Of a stretch of DNA of 55,222 nucleotides, positions 45,974-53,717 are shown one piece after another; the first letter of the stretch is position 1, and every line of letters begins with the position of its first letter. The notes under the pieces were generated by a model. The model made no database searches. It was given only the letters and a program-made list of their open reading frames with translations, and was not told the origin of the DNA. The translations under genes and the position numbers were made by a program. Source of the stretch: Nostoc sp. NMS2 (GTDB taxonomy: Bacteria > Cyanobacteriota > Cyanobacteriia > Cyanobacteriales > Nostocaceae); contig NZ_JABXKH010000125.1 of NCBI RefSeq assembly GCF_017115105.1, positions 1 to 55,222 of the forward strand. Direction: 5' to 3'.

Positions 45974-46324
45974 TCATTGAGTTTTAGAAGGTTGTAACCC
46001 TTTCTGTTTAGGTTCTACTGTCAAAGGATTTATGGACTCTGTAGGAAAACTATAATGGTCTTTGTAAGCCTCATAATCACCCTTACGTAATACAAAAATA
46101 CGTCTTGTGAACTTATTTCTACCTTTTTTAGTGGGTGGGGCATCATTTTCTAGTTCCACATAACCCACGATTTGTTCTTCGGCATATCTTCGATGGTTAG
46201 AGATTATCGCTTTAGTAATTCCCTCTCTTTGGGGAAAATCTGAGAATCTTTCTCGCAGCCAGGGATAGTCTTTTAAATCATAAAGCCAAACAATATTTTT
46301 CTCTTGCGTAAGGTCTGCTGTCAT
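45974..46324 (-). CDS. small protein of unknown function upstream of the GTPase gene
   Basis: 116 residues from ATG 46324 (MTADLTQEKNIVWLYDLKDY). It has WLRERFSDFPQREGITKAII then SNHRRYAEEQIVGYVELE, suggesting a small winged-helix or nucleic acid-binding domain, and a basic segment KKGRNKFTRRIFVLRKGDYE. The C-terminal ~25 residues are disordered. It is on the same strand as the GTPase gene, 178 bases upstream, with the inverted-repeat operator between them. It is a candidate for the regulator that binds those repeats, but I do not recognise the family. Confidence 0.6.
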   Translation of the reverse strand: MTADLTQEKNIVWLYDLKDYPWLRERFSDFPQREGITKAIISNHRRYAEEQIVGYVELENDAPPTKKGRNKFTRRIFVLRKGDYEAYKDHYSFPTESINPLTVEPKQKGLQPSKTQ

Positions 46325-46554
46325 CCTCTTAGTGCCTCTGTTTGTATTAATACAGCATACTTAAAAAATCAGTGTATCGCAAGGCGTATAGTAGTATAAA
46401 CCAGCAAAATATAGTATTAAGTTTTACATTCGTGGCACTCTTGATTGTAATTAGTTTTCATAACAATTGAGTTTTCAAAATAAGCGACCGAATCAGTTTT
46501 GAAGCTATTGCAGCAATCGCTTTAGCTGCACGATATTCTGAGACAGTGTGATTT

Positions 46555-47754
46555 TTACCTTTCCCAATCCACCAACACCCCATCCACAATCGCAACCCCC
46601 CACTGCGGACACTTCGCCAGCAATTTCTTGATCACAATCTGCAAAGCCGGATCGTCATTCCAGCATTCCTGCAAGAAGTCAAATCCCGGATTCTCCCCTG
46701 AATTCGCCGCTCGATTCAGTTTTTCCCTTCTTACAGGTCGTACATTTGACCGTGCAACAATCGCCTCATGCGACCATTTTTCAGCATTGGGCACAGGCGC
46801 GGCGGAACAAGTACCTTCATGATCTGCTTTGACTTCTACACCCGAAACTGAATTTTCAACTAACAACGAAGTGGGATTACCCTGTTCTAACTGCCCCTGT
46901 GTTTGATTAGCGATCGCTTCCTTGCCAGAAAATTCATTTTGAGCAACGGGCGCGGCGGAACAAGCACCTTCATCACAGTCTCTCGGCTCAACACCACAAT
47001 CCTGGTTTTCAGCCAACAACGAAGCGGATTCACTTTGTGTAGAATCCACAAGCGTCAGCGATGTACAGTCCGTTACCGCAGGTAATTCTTCCTCCTTCTC
47101 TGATACGCCTTGAACAGTCTGAGGCGAAGCGCCCCCCAAGGGCGCGTGAGCCGTCTCCTCCTCACGCGAATTTTCTGTAAGCGTGTCAGAGACACACCTA
47201 ACGAACTCTTTTGTAGAGTTCGTTAGGTGTTCCTGAACAGTTCGTGAGGCTTTCTGGAACCCTTTCTCTGACTGACTTTGATCTGAAATAGATGCTTCAT
47301 ACAAAGCACCAATTTCTTCAGAGCCAGCATCTTTGTCTGAAATCTCAGCATTTGATTCTTGTTTTGTAGAATCTGGTTCCTGATTTTCAGCATTGGGTTT
47401 CTCCCAGAACTCCTTCATCCGGCTGCCATGCAAATTTTTCACCATCCAGCTAGCAGTCTCCCGTCCATCCTGAATTGACTTGTCGGGCTTGAAAATAAAC
47501 AACCCGCTTTCAGCAAGAATTTTCTTCGCAGAGATAAAAGTACTGTAACCCAAAGCTGAGGTCAAAGGCATCCACCGGGAACCATAGGGATCAGCCGTCC
47601 AACACTCCTGCCACAATTGCGTAACTGAAGGCTTTTGTTGCGATGCCCAGAGCAAATCTTCAATGGGAATAATCACATGAAGTCTTTTATATGGGGATTG
47701 TGGTTTAGTGGCAGCAGACTTTTTGAGCTTGGGACGAGTAATAGTTGCAGTCAT
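46555..47754 (-). CDS. winged-helix-like plasmid protein, intact copy B
   Basis: A 399-residue protein; the ATG at 47754 has AGGAG upstream. Residues ~15-125 form the conserved domain (YKRLHVIIPIEDLLWASQQ, WTADPYGSRWMPLTSALGY, ISAKKILAESGLFIFKP, GRETASWMVKNLHGSRMKEF), which I read as a winged-helix, replication- or regulation-type fold. Residues ~125-330 are low-complexity with internal repeats (DEGACSAAPVAQNE / HEGTCSAAPVPNAE). The last 90 residues are again conserved (WSHEAIVARSNVRPVRREKL, FDFLQECWNDDPALQIVIKK, KCPQWGVAIVDGVLV). It forms a pair with the ParB-like gene upstream. Two truncated relatives are in the window. It is probably plasmid maintenance; function unproven. Confidence 0.7.
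   Translation of the reverse strand: MTATITRPKLKKSAATKPQSPYKRLHVIIPIEDLLWASQQKPSVTQLWQECWTADPYGSRWMPLTSALGYSTFISAKKILAESGLFIFKPDKSIQDGRETASWMVKNLHGSRMKEFWEKPNAENQEPDSTKQESNAEISDKDAGSEEIGALYEASISDQSQSEKGFQKASRTVQEHLTNSTKEFVRCVSDTLTENSREEETAHAPLGGASPQTVQGVSEKEEELPAVTDCTSLTLVDSTQSESASLLAENQDCGVEPRDCDEGACSAAPVAQNEFSGKEAIANQTQGQLEQGNPTSLLVENSVSGVEVKADHEGTCSAAPVPNAEKWSHEAIVARSNVRPVRREKLNRAANSGENPGFDFLQECWNDDPALQIVIKKLLAKCPQWGVAIVDGVLVDWER
47194..47230. repeat. 16-bp perfect hairpin inside copy B
   Basis: Arms ACACCTAACGAACTCT (47194-47209) and AGAGTTCGTTAGGTGT (47215-47230), loop TTTGT. It occupies the same place as the hairpin in copy A at 38082-38118, with three compensatory base-pair changes. 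Confidence 0.85.
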
Positions 47755-47858
47755 TCTATAATCTCCTGTTATGTTGACGCACGGAAATTTCCCCCACTGT
47801 GATGCGGGGCTTGGTACTTGTATTTGGTTGTCTAAAAAGTTACCGATTCAATAAAAGC
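47755..47858 (-). promoter_or_regulatory. conserved leader between the ParB-like and winged-helix-like genes, copy B
   Basis: Nearly identical to 38644-38751 apart from a few substitutions at its ParB-like-gene end. It contains the ribosome-binding site ACAGGAG and the CCCCC...GGGG hairpin. Confidence 0.5.
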
Positions 47859-49562
47859 CTATTGAGGTTGCCAGAATCGCAATTCATCTCGTGAATACCT
47901 GTCAGTCTTTTTCGATTGCTCTTTCCAACAATCCCAAGCCACCACTAACTCTTCGCCCAAATCTTGCACCACCTCACCCCTCTCGACATACAAAGTACGG
48001 TATGGGTCGGCGTGGGCAACTATAGAACCAACGCCAATAGTGTCCGGTTGAGAAGATGTGTTCTGGAGTGTAGTAATTAAATCAGTCTCTTGGGTGGTCA
48101 ATTCTGTCCAGTAGTCTGATTTAATCACCTCGTACTCTTGGGCAACATCGCAAAATTCCTGCCACGTACATCCAGGTTTAGCCAGCACTGCCCTAATATC
48201 ACTAACCGCTTGGGGCAACATTTCTAATTGCTCGGCTCGATATGCGATCGCAGATGGTGTCGGTTCACTCCCCAAAATGATTGCCGCAGCTTCTAGTGCT
48301 TGGGTGTTGTTCATCGCACTGGCTAAGTTTTTCAAAGCCATGCCCATTAACCGTAAGCATTCCTGGGCATTCTCTTTGGGTGGTTCCTGGGCTAGCGATC
48401 GCAAATCAATTGTCTTTTCTAACGCCTGTTTAACTTGCTTGTTCAAAACTTTGGTCGATTGCTGGGTCATGGTATTTCCCCACTGTTGAACCGGATGCTG
48501 TTGTACGGCGTGTTCTAATTCCTGAATACGTTGTTGGAGTTGTTGATTCTCAATCTCCAGTTTCCGTAACCCTTCCATTTCATCCAGCCGTTGCTGTAAC
48601 TGGATATTTTGCTCTCTTTGTTGCTTGTAAAGGTTTTGCAAGGATGAGATTTGCTCACTTACTTGTTCTTCGGCTCTGGCGGTGGCTTCTGACTGTAGCC
48701 CAATCCTTAACTCTTGCTGTAAACGCTCTAACTCCTGCTGGTGTTGCTTTTTGAGTGCTGCAATCGCTTCTGTATATTCTGCGGGGTAAGTGCGTTCTCT
48801 GGGAAAGGGAACGCTTGGGGCATCCAAATCAGCATTGTTGACCAAAAGCCTTTCACCATCAGGAAAAGTGACAATCTGTTGCCAGCGATTCGGTGCGTCT
48901 GCCTCAATCACTCCCGAATCCCCATAACGAGGATGCGAAAGGGAAGAAACAGTCACAGAATTACACAATTGCGTTTTATGGTTTTCGCTTTTTGCAGTGC
49001 GTTTAGTTCTTGGTGCGACTTGCTGGACTGCTTTAGCAAAATCGGCGGCAGTGGGGAAGGGTTTTTCTTTGGCTGCGATCGCTACGACTTCCTGTAACTT
49101 ATCAGGAGTTTTAACCAGCCGGAGTAAGGGGCGAGTTTGAGAGGGTTTAGTAATCTTTTCCCTGAGTTCCTCTGGCAGAGTATCAACTACTTTCTTGGCA
49201 GATAGCAAATCTCTGACCCGGCGATATCCCCCGTGTTTGGTCAACTCATTTTCGCAGTAAGCTTCAAAGCTCTTGTGTCCACCATCTTCGTAATAGCCTT
49301 TATCTCGCATCAGTCGAAGTTCATCGGATGCTTGCCACTCGAACCGGTCAATGGCGGTGAAGGTTTCCTGGATGCTGGTGTTGACAACACCATAATCTAA
49401 AAGCGATGTTGTTCCGGGGTTGTAGTCAATACCGGTATTATCCTCTGTGCATGGTGCAAGAAGATTTGATATTGTTTGATTAACCATAAACCTGAGCGTT
49501 TGTGGAACTACCCTCAGCGCCTGCCTCGAAAACAATCGCTGGGGGTTTGAATTTGTCAGCAT
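47859..49562 (-). CDS. ParB-like coiled-coil plasmid protein, intact copy B
   Basis: A 567-residue frame from ATG 49562; an ATG at 49487 (MVNQTISNLL) is an alternative and neither has a strong ribosome-binding site. Residues ~85-210 (FEAYCENELTKHGGYRRVRD, LLSAKKVVDTLPEEL, KITKPSQTRPLLRLVKTPDK) resemble the helix-rich domain of ParB/phage-type DNA-binding proteins. An SH3-like segment (YGDSGVIEADAPNRWQQIVT), a long coiled coil (~265-345, EQISSLQNLYKQQREQNIQL) and a helical C terminus follow. A second small beta segment near the end (GSIVAHADPYRTLYVERGE) resembles the first. Likely plasmid partition or regulation. GCTAGCC boxes lie just upstream. Confidence 0.68.
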   Translation of the reverse strand: MLTNSNPQRLFSRQALRVVPQTLRFMVNQTISNLLAPCTEDNTGIDYNPGTTSLLDYGVVNTSIQETFTAIDRFEWQASDELRLMRDKGYYEDGGHKSFEAYCENELTKHGGYRRVRDLLSAKKVVDTLPEELREKITKPSQTRPLLRLVKTPDKLQEVVAIAAKEKPFPTAADFAKAVQQVAPRTKRTAKSENHKTQLCNSVTVSSLSHPRYGDSGVIEADAPNRWQQIVTFPDGERLLVNNADLDAPSVPFPRERTYPAEYTEAIAALKKQHQQELERLQQELRIGLQSEATARAEEQVSEQISSLQNLYKQQREQNIQLQQRLDEMEGLRKLEIENQQLQQRIQELEHAVQQHPVQQWGNTMTQQSTKVLNKQVKQALEKTIDLRSLAQEPPKENAQECLRLMGMALKNLASAMNNTQALEAAAIILGSEPTPSAIAYRAEQLEMLPQAVSDIRAVLAKPGCTWQEFCDVAQEYEVIKSDYWTELTTQETDLITTLQNTSSQPDTIGVGSIVAHADPYRTLYVERGEVVQDLGEELVVAWDCWKEQSKKTDRYSRDELRFWQPQ

Positions 49563-49573
49563 AATTGCTTTGA

Positions 49574-49711
49574 GTCTAGCATTAGGCTAGCCACAAAAGC
49601 AACTGGGCTAGACAGATATCACCACCCTTTAAAAGCTTCGCCCCCTATTGTTCTATAGGAGGCGAGTTTGTTGCTAGATTTATGAGATTTTTGGCGCTGG
49701 CTAGCATGTGT
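49574..49711. promoter_or_regulatory. GCTAG-box cluster upstream of the ParB-like gene
   Basis: GTCTAGC (49574), GGCTAGCC (49585), GGGCTAGAC (49605) and TGGCTAGCA (49698) recur within ~135 bases, between the ParB-like gene start and the ribbon-helix-helix gene end. Similar boxes lie in front of the ribbon-helix-helix gene. Confidence 0.5.
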
Positions 49712-49745
49712 TCTAGCTGACTCTTGAGTTGTTGATTTTCTGCGG

Positions 49746-50009
49746 CTAGCCCGCCCTTAATTTTCCCAGTTCTGCTTTAATCTCCGCTATCTCTTGTTGT
49801 TGTCTTTCTATAACTTGCCTGATATCAACAACATTAGTTTCACTCTCTTCTCTACCGAGTCTACCTCTAATGTAGCTTTCTATATCTTCAGTCATACTTG
49901 TTCCTTCTTTTTCTAGCAACTCCTTATACTCAACGTACAAGCTCTCATCAAGCCTTACATTCATCTGAGCGCCACGCTTCCTAGTAGAAAGCTTTCTTTC
50001 GTCTGCCAT
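49746..50009 (-). CDS. ribbon-helix-helix DNA-binding protein with coiled-coil tail
   Basis: The ATG at 50009 (MADERKLSTRKRG) is preferred over an upstream TTG. The 87-residue product has RGAQMNVRLDESLYVEYKEL then LEKEGTSMTEDIESYIRGRL, the beta-strand, helix, helix pattern of CopG/Arc/ParG repressors, followed by a coiled coil (IRQVIERQQQEIAEIKAELG). Such proteins bind direct or inverted short DNA boxes as dimers and often control plasmid partition or copy number. GCTAG-type boxes on both sides (49574-49711 and 50053-50145) are plausible targets, so it is probably autoregulatory. Confidence 0.8.
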   Translation of the reverse strand: MADERKLSTRKRGAQMNVRLDESLYVEYKELLEKEGTSMTEDIESYIRGRLGREESETNVVDIRQVIERQQQEIAEIKAELGKLRAG

Positions 50010-50052
50010 CTTTTCTTCTTTGAATTTAAACAACTATTTACACTATAAAGCA

Positions 50053-50145
50053 CGGTCTAGCCAGTGGCTATAACTTCTACTAATGTCTAAAGCCTATGTA
50101 GATCAGTTAATTGGCTAGATTGTGTCTTGACAGTGGCTAGCCAAA
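50053..50145. promoter_or_regulatory. GCTAG-box cluster upstream of the ribbon-helix-helix gene
   Basis: GGTCTAGCCAGTGGCTA (50055), TTGGCTAGAT (50111) and the palindrome TGGCTAGCCA (50134-50143) occur within 90 bases of the gene start. They share the GGCTAG core with the cluster at 49574-49711. They could be operators or a partition site. Confidence 0.55.
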
Positions 50146-50257
50146 ATAGTATATTAGATTCATGAGATACAAACAAAAGACGATCACCCTGTCTGGAAAA
50201 CTAGCGATCGCCTTTTGTGAAAAACCTAACCCCATATAGAGGCAGGAGATCCTCATT

Positions 50258-50857
50258 ATGACGCAATCTGTTTACACACAACAAGCACCCTCAAGCTTCA
50301 AACTCAATCAAACAATAATTGCAGATACTCCCTTCAAAGACGAGCAAGCGATAGCCCAAGCTGAACTCGACACCCATCTCGAAACCCAAGCCGAAGCTGT
50401 AGCCCCAACCAAAGACCCCTTAACATCTCGTGACCGCCGCATCATTAGCGAGATTATTCAAGTCGAACCGGAATCTGTTCGGACAATCTGGATCGAAGGC
50501 GGGATCACCGTATGGGTTCAGTTCGTGGAAGGCGGACGACTGCCATTTGATAGGGACTGGTTCGCAAAAAGAGTTGCAGAGGTTAAAGCGACACTTCCCG
50601 AAACTCCATTGGAGCGCAATGAACGCCTCAGCGATGAATTAGAAGAAGCTTGTGTCAAGTTCAATCTGTGGCATCCCCAGATTGATTGGTTATCCTTCAG
50701 TACTAAACTTTACCGAAATAATCAGCTAGTAGGCTACATCGGTTGCAATCTTGAGGGTTGGTATTCTAGACCCCGCACATACGGCATGAACAGATTCGCA
50801 TCGAGTGCAGAAGAAGCGATTACGTTTTTGGGAGTCCGATCAGCTGTAGCAGCGTAG
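50258..50857 (+). CDS. plasmid protein of unknown function
   Basis: The ATG at 50258 has AGGAGAT 8 nt upstream. The 199-residue product has a disordered Gln/Ala/Thr-rich first ~55 residues and a compact rest: SRDRRIISEIIQVEPESVRT, IWIEGGITVWVQFVEGGRLP (a beta hairpin), FDRDWFAKRVAEVKATLP, and YIGCNLEGWYSRPRTYGMNR. No catalytic motif or membrane segment is seen. It is the first of a run of plus-strand small plasmid genes. Function unknown. Confidence 0.65.
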   Translation: MTQSVYTQQAPSSFKLNQTIIADTPFKDEQAIAQAELDTHLETQAEAVAPTKDPLTSRDRRIISEIIQVEPESVRTIWIEGGITVWVQFVEGGRLPFDRDWFAKRVAEVKATLPETPLERNERLSDELEEACVKFNLWHPQIDWLSFSTKLYRNNQLVGYIGCNLEGWYSRPRTYGMNRFASSAEEAITFLGVRSAVAA

Positions 50858-50935
50858 CCACTGACATTAAAAGGGCGATTGCATATCAAGACAATTGTAA
50901 TCGCCTCTACAGCGTAATAGGTAACAAACATCACA

Positions 50936-51268
50936 ATGGCATACACCACAGAAACTACGCCCTCTCTTCAAGTAGCCGAGTTGGATGATTCACCAGAGAA
51001 AATTTTTCTACCACCAACAGACCCGAATGCAGAGATTATCGAAATCTCTGGTTACACGCTCGTTTACGTCAATGGAGCCTGCCCCAAGAATTATCGGGTC
51101 TATAAAGATCATTCAATGATTGGGGTGATATTTCAGCACATCACCCATTGGTCTAACGCTATGGATCAGATTCGGTACGCTCAAGCAGCAGAAGCAGCAG
51201 TTGGGTTGGATGACTTCATGAAAGTAGCAAAGAAATCCAGAGTTACAGATAAAGCCATAGCAGCATAG
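50936..51268 (+). CDS. small plasmid protein of unknown function
   Basis: 110 residues from ATG 50936. The first ~25 residues are polar and disordered; then IIEISGYTLVYVNGACPKNY and HITHWSNAMDQIRYAQAAEA form a small alpha/beta unit. The pattern of a short beta domain after a polar leader resembles the gene at 50258, and the spacing (78 bases) suggests the same transcript. Family not recognised. Confidence 0.6.
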   Translation: MAYTTETTPSLQVAELDDSPEKIFLPPTDPNAEIIEISGYTLVYVNGACPKNYRVYKDHSMIGVIFQHITHWSNAMDQIRYAQAAEAAVGLDDFMKVAKKSRVTDKAIAA

Positions 51269-51289
51269 TTAACTTCACCAATTACAACC

Positions 51290-51616
51290 ATGCAATCAAC
51301 AATCACCATTCCTCAAGGCTGGAAATACCCCTGTTTCACCTTGAGACAACGTGCAGAACAAGGACTGATCATCGGCATCAAGTATTACCCAAGCGATAGT
51401 CTTTTAGCATACGAATATGGCGAAGGCTGGCGGTATATCGTCATGCCTGACATCAATTCTATTGATGAAGGAAATCACTTAGAGAACGAGATTAAATTAC
51501 TGACACCGCAGGAATTGAGAGCAGAGATTCAGGCTGAAATAGAAAAATGTCTACGCCAACTTGAACTGCTTAAGTACGAATTAAAAGCAATTCCTGGAGG
51601 CATAGCTCATGCCTAA
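51290..51616 (+). CDS. small plasmid protein of unknown function
   Basis: 108 residues from ATG 51290, 21 bases after the previous stop. It starts MQSTITIPQGWKYPCFTLRQ, with beta strands around GIKYYPSDSLLAYEYGEGWR, then LLTPQELRAEIQAEIEKCLR as a coiled-coil helix. The stop overlaps the next gene by 8 bases, so the two are translationally coupled. No known motif. Confidence 0.6.
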   Translation: MQSTITIPQGWKYPCFTLRQRAEQGLIIGIKYYPSDSLLAYEYGEGWRYIVMPDINSIDEGNHLENEIKLLTPQELRAEIQAEIEKCLRQLELLKYELKAIPGGIAHA

Positions 51617-51824
51617 ATCGCCCAAAAACTGCTCTGACCTCACAGCTGCTAGCTTACTGCTTTTCTTGCGCCGCTATGGTGGTTCTGCTCCTTTGCACAG
51701 CATTAATTTCTCACGAACAGTAATCCAATCATTACTCGATAGAGAACTAGTACGAGTGCAGAATACCAAACACGGTTTTTTACTGACAATTACACAAGAT
51801 TCCGACAAATTGCCGACTAACTAA
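51609..51824 (+). CDS. small winged-helix-like protein
   Basis: 71 residues; the ATG at 51609 overlaps the previous gene by 8 bases. CSDLTAASLLLFLRRYGGSA, NFSRTVIQSLLDRELVRVQN and a short beta hairpin give a compact helix-turn-helix plus wing pattern. It could bind DNA as a small regulator; this is inferred from the predicted layout only. Confidence 0.55.
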   Translation: MPKSPKNCSDLTAASLLLFLRRYGGSAPLHSINFSRTVIQSLLDRELVRVQNTKHGFLLTITQDSDKLPTN

Positions 51825-51868
51825 GCCCATTAACTCATTCAAATAAACACAGCCATCACTTTGCACAC

Positions 51869-52630
51869 ATGGAAACTATCAAAATCAACAACAGTGTTTT
51901 TCTCATCCCACCCAGCCAACCTAAACTGCAAGCCAATTGCGCTAAAGAGTACGGGCAATTCCTTTTAGATTGCCCTCCAAAAATCACAATCTTAGAAGCG
52001 CAAGCTGGAGGATATCTCAAAGGTAACAAGGCAGACTTTGCGATCGCTATATCCCGCCCAGACCGTCTACTCACAATCAACGAGAACTTCACCAATGAAC
52101 CATTTACCGAATTGTGGGTGATTCCAGTGACAGGCGGACTTAAAGACCAGTTCAAGGGGCCAGCTTCCATGCTTTTGAGTTTTCTGATGCACCGCCGGAG
52201 TAAGGATTCATTTGCTGGACTGTACAACCATTACGCTCATCGTGCTTTCCAACAATGGTGTGAGGATGGAATGCCCGGAGATCCGAAAGAATTCTGCTAC
52301 GCCGCGATCACATCTGTCCTCAAAAACTACATCTTCTGCGCCGAGTTCCAGAAGGTAGAAGGTGCGTTGGGAACGTATTGGTTCATTCAGTGGTCGTACC
52401 GTAACCCTGAGTCCGACTTTGAAAAGGACGCTTTAGTTGCAGCAGAGATGATTCGCTCTGGTGCGGAGTCGGGGGCGACATTGCAATGGGTGACTAACGA
52501 GACTTACGAACGCTGGGCATCAAACGCGATTGTTACCGCGCCTGCATTCCCGCCTGTTGCGGAAGCAGAGGCAAGAGCATCTTTACAGGCTCAAAATCAC
52601 CAAGTATTGCCACAAGGTAACAAACGGTAA
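51869..52630 (+). CDS. plasmid protein of unknown function
   Basis: 253 residues from ATG 51869, 44 bases after the previous stop. It has ANCAKEYGQFLLDCPPKITI, KGNKADFAIAISRPDRLLTI, FTELWVIPVTGGLKDQFKGP, and a Trp/Tyr-rich segment GTYWFIQWSYRNPESDFEKD. The last ~35 residues are disordered and Ala/Gln-rich. It looks like a soluble alpha/beta protein; no catalytic residues stand out. It belongs to the same plus-strand run of plasmid genes. Confidence 0.65.
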   Translation: METIKINNSVFLIPPSQPKLQANCAKEYGQFLLDCPPKITILEAQAGGYLKGNKADFAIAISRPDRLLTINENFTNEPFTELWVIPVTGGLKDQFKGPASMLLSFLMHRRSKDSFAGLYNHYAHRAFQQWCEDGMPGDPKEFCYAAITSVLKNYIFCAEFQKVEGALGTYWFIQWSYRNPESDFEKDALVAAEMIRSGAESGATLQWVTNETYERWASNAIVTAPAFPPVAEAEARASLQAQNHQVLPQGNKR

Positions 52631-52695
52631 TTAAGCATTATAAAGGCGATTCGCTCAAGAGTCGCCACTATATCAATTAGCAACAAAATCACTCC

Positions 52696-52965
52696 ATGAA
52701 AATCGGTACTGTCTCAATTAATTATTCAAGAAAATTCAATTTAGGAAACTACGAATCTCTCGAAGTAGGCTGTTCTCTCTGGGCGCAAGTGGAAGATGAA
52801 GAAGATGCTTCGGGCGTAGTTCAATTCCTTTACCACCAAGCTAAAGCAGCAGTGAAAGAAGCTGCAATGCCAGTAATTAAAGCGTCGGAATTTCAAATCA
52901 GTAAAGCCAAATCTCAAAAGAAGGTGGCAACTGATTCGGGTGTTGGGGAATTGGAGGATTTATGA
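52696..52965 (+). CDS. small plasmid protein of unknown function
   Basis: 89 residues from ATG 52696 (MKIGTVSINYSRKFNLGNYE). The first half has beta strands (SLEVGCSLWAQVED), then a helix (VVQFLYHQAKAAVKEAAM) and a Lys-rich tail. The end overlaps the next gene by 4 bases (ATGA), so the two are coupled. This conserved-looking beta/alpha pattern is common on plasmids of this group as far as I recall, without known function. Confidence 0.65.
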   Translation: MKIGTVSINYSRKFNLGNYESLEVGCSLWAQVEDEEDASGVVQFLYHQAKAAVKEAAMPVIKASEFQISKAKSQKKVATDSGVGELEDL

Positions 52966-53285
52966 AACAACTAACAGGTTCTATGCCCATCGCTGCACTA
53001 CCACCATCTACTGCGGCATCTTCTAAAAAAGAACTACTTGAAACAATCGATTGGCTCCAAAAAGAAGGAGCGGCAACTGAAACTAATCTCAAGTTAATAA
53101 CTGCAATTATTGAATCAATTCTATGGTCTAAAGAATCCTACACTAGATTTTTGCAATGCGGGTTTGATGCTGCAATTGAACTATTTGATATTACTTCTCA
53201 AAACTGGGAATTTACAGAAATAAACTCATCACCTCACAACCCCAGAAATTGGGACGAATACAAGCGGCTAGAAAAACACAAATAA
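52962..53285 (+). CDS. small plasmid protein of unknown function
   Basis: 107 residues; the ATG at 52962 overlaps the previous stop in ATGA, indicating coupled translation. The first ~25 residues are Pro/Ala/Ser-rich, then LLETIDWLQKEGAATETNLK, ITAIIESILWSKESYTRFLQ and EIDWEF-like acidic/aromatic residues. All-helical with several Trp. No recognised family. Confidence 0.6.
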   Translation: MKQLTGSMPIAALPPSTAASSKKELLETIDWLQKEGAATETNLKLITAIIESILWSKESYTRFLQCGFDAAIELFDITSQNWEFTEINSSPHNPRNWDEYKRLEKHK

Positions 53286-53327
53286 ATAATATTTGTTCAG
53301 CTTCTTTAGTCATAAGAAGAATAAGAA

Positions 53328-53717
53328 ATGAAACGAAAATGGACTCCTGAAGAATTAGAAATACTTGAAGAAATGTCTGAAGCATATATACCCAAGCAGA
53401 TAGCGTATAGGCTCAGAATCCGAGGCTATCACCGCACAACATTAGCTGTTCATAAAAAGCTGTACTCCTTGGGTTATTCTGCACGTCCCACTTTGGACAA
53501 TTATAGTTGTAACCAAATTGCTCAAGCCCTTTCATTGAACTCTTCTACTGTTGCTAGATGGGTAAGACTAGGTTGGCTTAAAGCCATGCGACGTTCTGCT
53601 AGAAATTATTTAGTCAAGAGTCGGGACTTAAAACGGTTTTTCAAGAATCCTCCACAATCAATCAAAAAGCGGATTGCTGCGATAGATCCGCAAGTTGTTC
53701 GGTATTTAGTTGGGTAA
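53328..53717 (+). CDS. DNA-binding protein with two helix-turn-helix domains
   Basis: 129 residues from ATG 53328. Residues 1-45 (MKRKWTPEELEILEEMSEAY, IPKQIAYRLR) resemble a SANT/Myb or sigma-like helix-turn-helix. Residues ~57-110 (NYSCNQIAQALSLNSSTVAR, WVRLGWLKAMRRSARNY) form a MerR/AlpA-type winged helix-turn-helix with the usual K-S-R-D-L end. It is probably a transcription regulator of the plasmid. The TnpB element begins immediately downstream. Confidence 0.7.
   Translation: MKRKWTPEELEILEEMSEAYIPKQIAYRLRIRGYHRTTLAVHKKLYSLGYSARPTLDNYSCNQIAQALSLNSSTVARWVRLGWLKAMRRSARNYLVKSRDLKRFFKNPPQSIKKRIAAIDPQVVRYLVG

Noticed and set aside
50873..50918. GGCGATT...AATCGCC hairpin after the gene at 50258-50857 as terminator
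   Set aside because: The loop is long and no T run follows; short HIP1-like palindromes are common here.
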